Below, in pieces: positions 35,401-46,000 of a stretch of DNA of 64,000 bases (positions within the stretch are counted from its first letter, which is position 1; the number at the start of each line of letters is the position of its first letter). The stretch comes from Pomphorhynchus laevis (lineage: Eukaryota > Acanthocephala > Palaeacanthocephala > Echinorhynchida > Pomphorhynchidae), in assembly GCA_012934845.2 (NCBI GenBank), contig WNNJ02000865.1, forward strand, positions 1-64,000, given 5' to 3'. The notes beneath the pieces are model-generated. The model saw only the letters and a program-made list of their open reading frames with translations. It ran no database searches and was not told the origin of the DNA. Position numbers and translations under genes: made by a program.

Positions 35401-38400
35401 AAGAAACGATATCTGTTAATTTTTATTATATAGTAAGCAATTCAAAATAAAAATACTTCAATGAATAACCATTTATAATTTAAAGTTCAATAACCTAACA
35501 ACAAAATAATTTATATTAAGATGCTGGTTATATTCCCCAAGTTCCAACGTCAATTTCGACAAATTTAACAAATTCATCGACTGCAAGACTTCGAGCTCCA
35601 AGCCACGGTAAGAAACGATATCTGTGAACTTTTAGTATAGTAAGCAATTCAAAATAAAAATACTTCAATGAATAACCATTTATAATTTAAAGTTCAATAA
35701 CCTAACAACAAAATAATTTATATTAAGATGCTGGTTATATTCCCCAAGTTCCAACGTCAATTTCGACAAATTTAACAAATTCATCGACTGCAAGACTTCG
35801 AGCTCCAAGCCACGGTAAGAAACGATATCTGTGAACTTTTAGTATAGTAAGCAATTCAAAATAAAAATACTCTAATGAATACCTATTTATAATTTAAAGG
35901 TATATAATCAAACAACATAATAATTAATATTAAGATATCGGCAATATTCCACAAATTCCGACATCAGATTCCACAAATTTCCGACATTCATCGACTGCAA
36001 GACTTCGAGCTCCAAGCCAAGGTAAGAAACGCTATCTGTTAATTTTTATTAGAGAGACAAATACAAAATAAGATATATGTTAACGAATAACTATTTATAA
36101 TTTAAAGGTTTTTAATCTAACAACATAATAATTAATATTAAGATATCGGCTATATTTCACAAATTCCGACATCAGATTCCACACATTTTCGATATTCATC
36201 GACTTCAATACTTCGAGCTCCAAGCCACGGTATAAACGCTATCTGTTAATTTTTATTAGAGAGACAAATACAAAATAAGATATATGTTAACGAATAACTA
36301 TTTATAATTTAAACGTTTATAATCTAACAACATTATAATTTTTATTAAGATATCGGCTATATTTCACAAACTCCAACACCAGTTTCCACAAATTTCCCAC
36401 ATTCATCTACTACAAGACTTCGAGCTCCAAGCCACGGTATTAACGCTATCTGTTAATTTTTAGTATAGTAAGCAATTAAAAATAAAAATATTTCAATGAA
36501 TAAATGTTTTTAATTTAAAGGTATATAATCAAACAAAATAATAATTTATATTAAGATGCTGGTTATATTCCGCAAGTTCCAACGTCAATTTCGACAAATT
36601 TCCAACAGTCATCGACTGCAAGACTTCGAGCTCCAAGCCTCGGTAAGAAACGATATCTGTTAATTTTTATTATATAGTAAGCAATTCAAAATAAAAATAC
36701 TTCAATGAATAACTATTTATAATTTAAAGGTTAATAATCTAACAACATAATAATTAATATTAAGATATCGGCTATATTCCACAAATTCCGACATCAGATT
36801 CCACACATTTTCGATATTCATCGACTTCAATACTTCGAGCTCCAAGCCACGGTGAGTAACGATATCTCTTAATTTTTATTGTAGTACACAATTAAAAATA
36901 AAAATACTCCAATATATAAATGTTTTTAATTTAAAGGCATATGAAAACAACATAATTTATATTAAGATATTGGTTATATTCCCCAAGTTCCAACATCAAT
37001 TTCGACTAATTTCCCACATTCTTCTACTACACAACTTCGAGCTCCAAGCCACGGTAAGTAACAATATCTGTGAATTTTTATCAGCGGGACAAATACAAAA
37101 TAAAAAATATTTTAATAAATAAATGTTAAAATTAAAAGGCATATAGTGTATTTGCATACTTATTCTTTTTAAGTTATTAGCTATATGACCCAGATTCCAA
37201 AATCAGATTCAACTAATTTCCCACATTCATCTACTACAAGACTTCGAGCTCCAAGCAACGGTAAGTAACGCTATCTATGAATTTTTATTAGAGTAATAAA
37301 TAAAAAATAAAAATATTTTATTTGAATAAATTTTATCGTGGAACTACGGATCAACTGTTCACTCTCTCAACTATCCTCAAACGCTCTTAGTAGTTCGCTC
37401 TACCGATCTACATGTACTTTGTAGATTTGGAGAAGGCGTTTGGTCGAGTTCCTCGAGAGAGATTGTGGGAGGTACTAAAGGAGTATGGAGTACCACTCTA
37501 TCTTCAGGTAGCTGTGGCTTATCTGCGTGAACAAAGTATGAGTTGTGTTCGTGTTCAAAGTAGGAAGTCTGAATCATTTCCAGTAGGCGTTGGGCTTCGT
37601 CAGGGTTGTCCTTTGTCTCCACTTTTGTTTCTTGTTTACATGGTCAAAATTACGAGACGGGCTGATCTGTCGGATGTCGGTCTTCAGTTCGGTTCCATCA
37701 GGATACCATCCCTGCTTTTTGCAGATGACGTTGTCTTGTTCGCTCTTGTTCTGAGGACTTACAATGCCTACTACATCGATTTATGATGGAATGCTAAGCT
37801 GCAGGGATGTTGGTATCTCCAAGACTGTCTCTATGTGTTCGTCCAGGATTCAGGTGTCAACGTCAACCAGGATTGTAAAAAATATTCTTCCTGATGTGGA
37901 GGATTTCAAGTATCTTGGGATATTGTTCTCGAGAGACGGCAGGTACATCAGGGAGATTGATAAACGAATCTGTTTAGCTAACGCAGCAAAGCGTTCTTTG
38001 AACAGGTTTGTAGTGGTGAAGCGGGAGTTGAGTCTTGGAGCGAAGCTTTCAGTATACCACGCAATATTCGTTCCTATCTTAACCTATGGTCATGAACTTT
38101 AGATTATAACCGAAAGGATAATATTTCGGATACACGCGTACGAAATGAGGTTCCTTGCGTAGTGGCAGGTCACTTAGCCTTAGAAATAAAGTCAGGAATT
38201 AGGCTATCTGGAATGGACTCGTATTAAAGTCACTGCTTCTCAACATAAAAAAGTCAGTTGAGATGGATAAGACACGTTCTGAGGATGTCTAGAGATCGCC
38301 TTTCTCAATGGAATTTTCTAGGCCCGACTCTCTGGAAATAGACCTCGAGGTAAACCTCAGTACCGGTGGATAGATCAAATCTCGAAACTAGTCGAAGAGC

Positions 38401-41400
38401 ACTTTGGACTATTAGAAAGAGAACTATGGCTTGTCGCCCAGGATCGCGATTAATGGAGTAGTTTGACTCGTATACTGCATCTTACCCAACAACCGAATCA
38501 GTAGTTGACAAGAAAAATCTTGTGTTACTCTTATTTTTCTTGTCGAGAAAAAATCCTTTGTTGTATTTGTATTTCCATGCAAATGCAGCAAAGGATTTTG
38601 CTGCAATCTTGTTCCTGTTGTTACAACGTTTTATTTTTAACACACCATGCTATTAAAGATCACGTCATTCGATCTAAATAATTCGACAAATAAATTCGTA
38701 GTATTCGCGAGTTAAAACATTTGTAAATTCGCTATAATTTAGAATTCCTATATGTATTCTATAAACTAATCCTTTAAAGGATACATTTGAATCGAGTAAC
38801 TGTCCTCAATCAGTCGAATAACGATTTATTGCAAATTTAGAAGTATTGAAATCGTTTGGAAATATTGTCTATAAAGCGAAAATGAGTGTATGTCAAAGAG
38901 ATTTTTAATTACTTGTTTGAGATCGTCGCTGCAATTAAAAAAGGGTCTTTAATACAATATTACAATTCAATTGTTCTCCAGTCATCCGTAGTATTAGATT
39001 TGATGTACCTTCATCTTCTTACTCCGTCGTATATTCGAATGTCAACAGTTAAGATTCAGCAGGACTGGCAAATCTAAGCATTAAATTCACTGAAAACAAA
39101 GTTTGGTGTATGGCAAAATCTAGAATACGTCCGTCATAAAATTATATGTTCACTCCTACAGTAACATGTTAAAAATGGAAACTGAGAGTCAAAATTTGCA
39201 ATTGATCTATCCCAACTTAGAAAGTTGTGATTTTGCTACTTGATGCAGTGGATAAATAACTAGACGTTTATACAATTAAAGTTTAATTTCATACCTAATT
39301 ATTATTTTATTATCAATATAATGATATATATACTTAATATAATAAAATTATCATAAACTTCCTAAGTTCATAAACTTTAAGTTTCAGGTTAGATATATTT
39401 AATTATAAATAATTAAATATAATTAATATATTTGTAAAATTTAATTTTTAAATATGCATTTGCAAATTTAGTGTTGTAGCACTTAATGTGAAGTTACCAG
39501 AAGTCGTTCTGGTAATTCATACACATGACTCATGTTGCCGTCTGCCAGTCTTCATCTGCATCTAGTAGGAACTGATGAGTTGATGACGAAACGATACTTG
39601 TTACTGTTATCATTGTTCTTTCGTATCTGGCTTCAATTATTGTTAACGTAATTCACGCGAAGTGGTTTCATTCTCTCTTTTGAGTAATTCAAATTAATAA
39701 TATGTATTTACAAAACTGATATATTTATGAAAAAATCAACTATCAAAATAAAAATTAATATCAAATTGATAATATTGCAATATCATTTTCAAAATTATGT
39801 TTTGTTTGAATGCTAGTTTATCTATGAAACATTATAATATTAAATTTTGTTTCATTAAATATAAAAGGAAATCAATGACTTTTTAGAATTGCTTTAATAT
39901 GTTGTTTGATAGCAACAACAAGATTTATCAATCGAAAAACAATGAGCGTTGATGTTAATTATGTCGGCACACCCAACATTTGTAACCCCTTAGAGCAAAG
40001 GCTAAGGTTTCTCAAGCTCTTCGTCTCTCGATTACCCATCATAGTCCGCCTCGATTGGACTCTCCGGGGGGGGGTAAAAGACCCCTAGGTGGTTCAGTCG
40101 AAGTGTGGCGTGTTGGATTGGCTGGCGGGCTCAGATCCCACTGAACCTGATGTCATGATGTAGGAGGACTCAATCAGTCTGCAGTAGAAGAACTCTCTCA
40201 CGTAGTTCTGCTTTTTGCTTTTCTTTTTTAACTGACATTTATTATTTAACCCATGTATAATTTTGTTAAGAAAATCTTCATTATTACATTTGTAATGCTT
40301 ATTTTTTATTAAAGGCGAACTACAACGTTCATCAAAGTTATCTGATGTATGGAATAATGATGACAAGTTAAACAGGTATTCATTAGAAATATTTATGGTA
40401 TTTTTATTCTAAATTACCTTAGTGAAACGCTAATGTTACATCATTTACATGCACAATTTAAAATTTTCTAGGAATTCACATGGCAATTATATTGCATCTG
40501 CTCATGAAACTCAAGGTGATTTTAACTACTTCTCAATTTGTATATTCATTCCAATTAATAACAGGCGGTTATCAGCAACCACCATCAGTACGTTCAAGCA
40601 CTGATTTTAACAAAAGACAAGAAAGAAAAAGCATGGAAGGCAATCAATACGGGTAAATTAGAAGTTAAAAAAGATTTTATTTAATATTGTATAATACTTT
40701 TCTAAACGATTATTTGCTGATAATTTTTCAGATAACAAAGTACAATTAAGTTTGCAAATGCATAATTAAGGATTAAATTTTACAAATATCTTAATTAGAG
40801 ATTGTTATAAAGAGTCAAACTCTATAAGCAATCAGTGTGTTTAATATTAAACTTTAATAACTATTAATTGCATTAAATAAATTAATTACTTAATAACTAT
40901 TAATTACATTAAATATATTAATTACATTTTATTTAATATTTATGAATTTCAAATTGTATTTCTAATTAAAAGCCATTTGTAATTTTAATAGTTTTGTTCA
41001 TAGTGTTAACATTATTTCTATCTTAATATTTGTTTTATACAATAATATTATTGACTAAGAATCAAGTACTGTCGAAGTGGTGTAGCTACAGGCGCGCACT
41101 GATAAGACCACACTGTAGTGATGAGTAGACTAAGGTCAAAACGCCTCATTGGAGGCTAGGAGTCTGTGGTAGGCGCATCCCGGGTTAAGCTTTCCGACGA
41201 AATTTGTAAAAAAGCATGAGGTTTAAACTTTCCTGTTCGTGGGTAATACTAAAAAAGTAAAGTCAATTCTTTCAGATTTATTTCAGAATTATAAAGCGTC
41301 ACCAAATGATGATGTAATAATATTATTAATTGGTTTATAAGTAATTAAAATTTAAAAAAAATTAATTTATTAAAATTGATATTTTAAATTTACTATATAA

Positions 41401-41413
41401 TAATACTATTTTC

Positions 41414-41497
<84 letters not shown>

Positions 41498-42946
41498 AAC
41501 ACTTTGTATTCAATTGTAATTTGAATACAAATTACAAATCCAAACTTTGAATTTAATTGCAAATGATATTTTGTTACATTTAGTATTCCACCTAGTAATT
41601 ATTACACAAATCTACTGGGACCTGACGCGTTTGAAGATAAAGTAATAGACATTGATTTTGCCGCAATTGAAATGGCGAATTATCCAACCACGATACCGGT
41701 AGGTATAATAGTAAAGAACGCGTACATTAAACCTGAACATATGGCTTACAACAATTCCGGTAACACTGTGTTTCCCAACATTCAATATTTCCGACAATCT
41801 AATCACATTAATGATGCTGATAAGTTCACAGCCGCATACCCAATGGATGCATCACAATATTTGAACGAAACAATTAGTAGTAGCGATGATACCCCCGGAA
41901 GTTTTGAAAATTCACGATATGAAAATCACATAATCGACGATAGATATCTTCAAATCGATCCTAGAAATTTATCTACATCCACATTCTACACTGATCCAAA
42001 AAACAAATTCAAGGTATATGATATTTTAAAAATATTTATTTGCTCTAAGCATTTATTTGCTTTGATAAAGACTGTAATTATTATATCAACAATTCATTTC
42101 GCTGAATTAAATGTTTCTTTCGATAAAAATAACTAAATTATAAATATTTTATGAATAAAAAATATAACAGTTTTCCACGGTGTCACGCAATTTCTAATTT
42201 CGTGAAACCGTGGATAATCAGACAAGCTAAGTAGATTATCAAATAAACCCGTTAGATTATCAAATAAGCTTCGTAGATTATCAGATAAACCCCCAAAACT
42301 ATCAAAAGACTAGAATGGCATTTCAGTAATTTTAAAAGATTGTAGTCATAAGTGCTGAAGAATTGTGTTTTTAAAAAGTCGTTAGCTATGAAGAGTCGTG
42401 ATGGATAAAAATTTATTACGACTAATAATTCATCACGTAATTGATAAAAGTCTTAATTAGATAATAAAATATATCATCAAGAGTAGTGATGCATCGTTAA
42501 TGGTGTTGTTAAAATTACAAATGATATCCATATTAAACGAATATCTAATTTTCAGAAAATACCTTGCATCGGAATGACGTCGGATATTTATCATATTTTT
42601 GTTAAAAATCTATTCTATGCCAATATTTTTATTTCTTATGTTGATTAACAGGGCTCATCAGGATTAATAAATATTTTTAATATCTTATAATTTTTAATAA
42701 TTTACTTTATTATATAATAATTTGTAGATTATATATTTAATTTATATTTATATTTTTTATATTAATTAATTTATATTATTTTTAATAATTACAATTTATC
42801 AAATGTTCACTATAATAATTTATCAAATGTTTTATTTAATATTTACATTTTATTATTAATGATCATAATAGCTAACTCAGTCCACGTATTTTATACTAAA
42901 TATAAATAAAAAAGACGATAAATAATAAATAATTATATAAGATTTC

Positions 42947-43026
<80 letters not shown>

Positions 43027-46000
43027 GATTTGATTCAACCAGGACTGTCTAATATACCTATCTGCTTTTCTCTATATATAGAGAGAATTTCATGCTTCTA
43101 CACCGCAAGACGGCGTACCGCTTCGGCTTTGAGAATCCTCATAAGTTGCAGCAAAACAGTGTATACACATGAAAAACATACTATATATAGATTAAAGCAG
43201 AAAGAATTCACAATATGCTAATTGCATGACGTAGCTTGCGCTTTCGAAGTCAATGCAATGCAGTGAATTCTTTTCAGTGTAATAGACATCAGCTGGATCA
43301 CTAAATGACCAATATAATATATTACAAAGGAAACAGCACCGCCGCCTGTGATCCTCGGAGGACCAATAAATAAATAAAAGATTTGATTCAACTAGGACTG
43401 TCTATTTTACCTATCTGCTTTTCTCTATATATAGAGAATTTTATGCTTCTACACTGCAAGACGGCGTACCGTTTCGGCTTTGAGAATACTCATCAGTTGC
43501 ATCAATACAGTGTATACACATGAAAAACATACTATACATAGATTAAAGCAGAAAGAATTCACCATATGCTAATTGCATGACGTAGCTTGCGCTTTCGAAG
43601 TCAATGTAATGCAGTAAATTCTTTTCGGTGTAATATACATCAGCGGGATCACTAAATGACCAATATAATATATTACAAGAGAAACAGCACCGCCGCCTGG
43701 GATCCTCGGAGGACCAATAAATAAATTAAAGATTTGATTCAACTAGGACTGTCTATTTTACCTATCTGCTTTTCTCTATATATAGAGAAAAGCAGATAGT
43801 CCTGGTCGAAATATATTCACAAACTACAAATCTAAATTCAATATTGGCACCGCTGCTATGTTGGGTAGAGGAGTTAGGGGCCGAAACCTGATAGCATAGC
43901 AGTTCCTCCTGATGACCTCTAATTCTTATTCTGATACAACGTCTGTTATTTATTAGTCAATTCATAAAAATGACGTTTATTTTAAATTTTATTTTTTATC
44001 TTTTATTTTTATTTTTTAACTTGATTAAAATTATAGAAAATCTAAAAACAATTATTAATTTTATTATTTAATTATTAAATTTTGATTTAGCATTATTATG
44101 TTTTGTTTATTTTATAATTATATAACAATACGTAGACTCAGTTAGCTGATTTAATTTAAATATATGCAAATTAAAATCACAGCATCATCTCATCAATTGA
44201 CTTTAAGCTGAACTGTGAAAGAATGAAACATTGTCGTATGTGTAACGGCTATTTGCAAAATTGTTGGCTAAATCGACATCGGCATTTAACATCTTTGTTA
44301 TGACACGAAATGGAGTAACAAGATCATAACAGCTAACTCAGTCTACGTATTTTATACTATATATAATTAGAAAAGACAATAAATAATAAATAATTATATA
44401 AGATTTTGTGTAATATATTTATATTTAAAGTTAACATTTAAAATTAAAATTAAAATTAAAAATAAAAATCAATTTATATGAATTGACTAATTTATATAAA
44501 TGAATGTGAATAATTCATATAAGAAATATAGGTCATCAGGGATTGGATAACTAATATAAAACCCAAAAGAGGATTTTCCAATTATTAATAAATTATTAAA
44601 AATTCAGAGGATTTTTATTTAATATTTATTTTTTATTATTACGGTATATAACAAATGAATTACTTTTCCCGTCTATTCCTGTTCTGATTGAAGGAATCGG
44701 GAACACTGAAACAGCATACACTAACTCTCTGCTGTTTAGACTTTTGAATCTAATCAGTAGTGAGCTGCTGCACAACTGGATTGAAGTGCAGCACTCTTAG
44801 ACAGCTTAATGAGTCCTTCTAGTACAATTCATGTACTAGGAATTAACACTAGTGAGAGTATTCATCACGAATAATTTACTCGCCAAGACCTAACAAGTAG
44901 GATTTAAAAGCACCCTTATCGAGCACACAAAAAACCAAGCTCCTTTATTGCTGGTCTTAATGCTATAACAAGTGAATTACTTTTCCCGTCTATTTCTGTT
45001 CTGATTGAAAGAATCCAGTTATGCAGCAGCCCCTACTGATGATACTCAAAAGTCCAAACAGCATAGAGCTAGTTTAAGCTGTTTGAGTCTTCCCGATTCC
45101 TTCAATCAGAACAGAAATAGACGGGAAAAGTAATTCATTTGTTATAGCATTACAACGAGCAATGAAAGAGCTTGGTTGATGGTCGCTCGATAATAGTACT
45201 TTTAAAATCCTACTACTGATTAGACTCAACAGTCTAAACAGCAGAGAGTTAGTTTATGAGTCCTCACGATTCTTTAATTATAGTATATGCAAAAGATCGT
45301 AATATTAAACAGATAAAATAGATTACGATCAAAAGATTTATTTATCAACCCATATACCACAAGCAAGAGAAATATTACAGTTTATACAAATATGCAGTAA
45401 AGAGAAAAATATTTACAAACTACAAATCTAAATTCAATATTACTATAAATTTAAATTCAATGAACTTCAAATATATGCAAATTAAAATCACAGCATTATC
45501 TCATCAATTGACTTTAAGCTGAACTGTGAAAGAATGAAACATTGTCGTATGTGTAACGGCTATTTGCAAAATTGTTGGCAAAATCGACATCGGCATTTAA
45601 CATCTTTGATATGACACGAAATGGAGTAACAAGATTAATAAAATTGTAATTTATAAAGATTATAAATAAAAAATGATATTAATTTAATTTTATATTAAAT
45701 TAATTATAATCTTTAATTATAATGGTATAGTTATAGATCATGGTATTATACACATATAATATCTGCTATAGATTTTAATTATTACTGAATAATATAAATA
45801 TTTATTATTTTCTATATTTAAAAAATATATCATATCAATATTTAAAATATATTTATTAGAACATTTAATAATAAAAATTCATGGCTCGGGAACAACCAGT
45901 ACCAGAACGAGTTATCCCAAACTCGCCTTTCGTTTATTTCAGGACAACTCGTCCCAGAACTAACTAGCGAACAAAAGAAACTAATATTAATATAAACCAA

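Noticed and set aside
35000-37300. Regular spacing of about 207 bp first suggested a satellite or a CRISPR-like array
   Set aside because: Units keep splice sites, phase and an open frame, and the repeats far exceed CRISPR repeat size. They are tandem exons in a eukaryotic gene.
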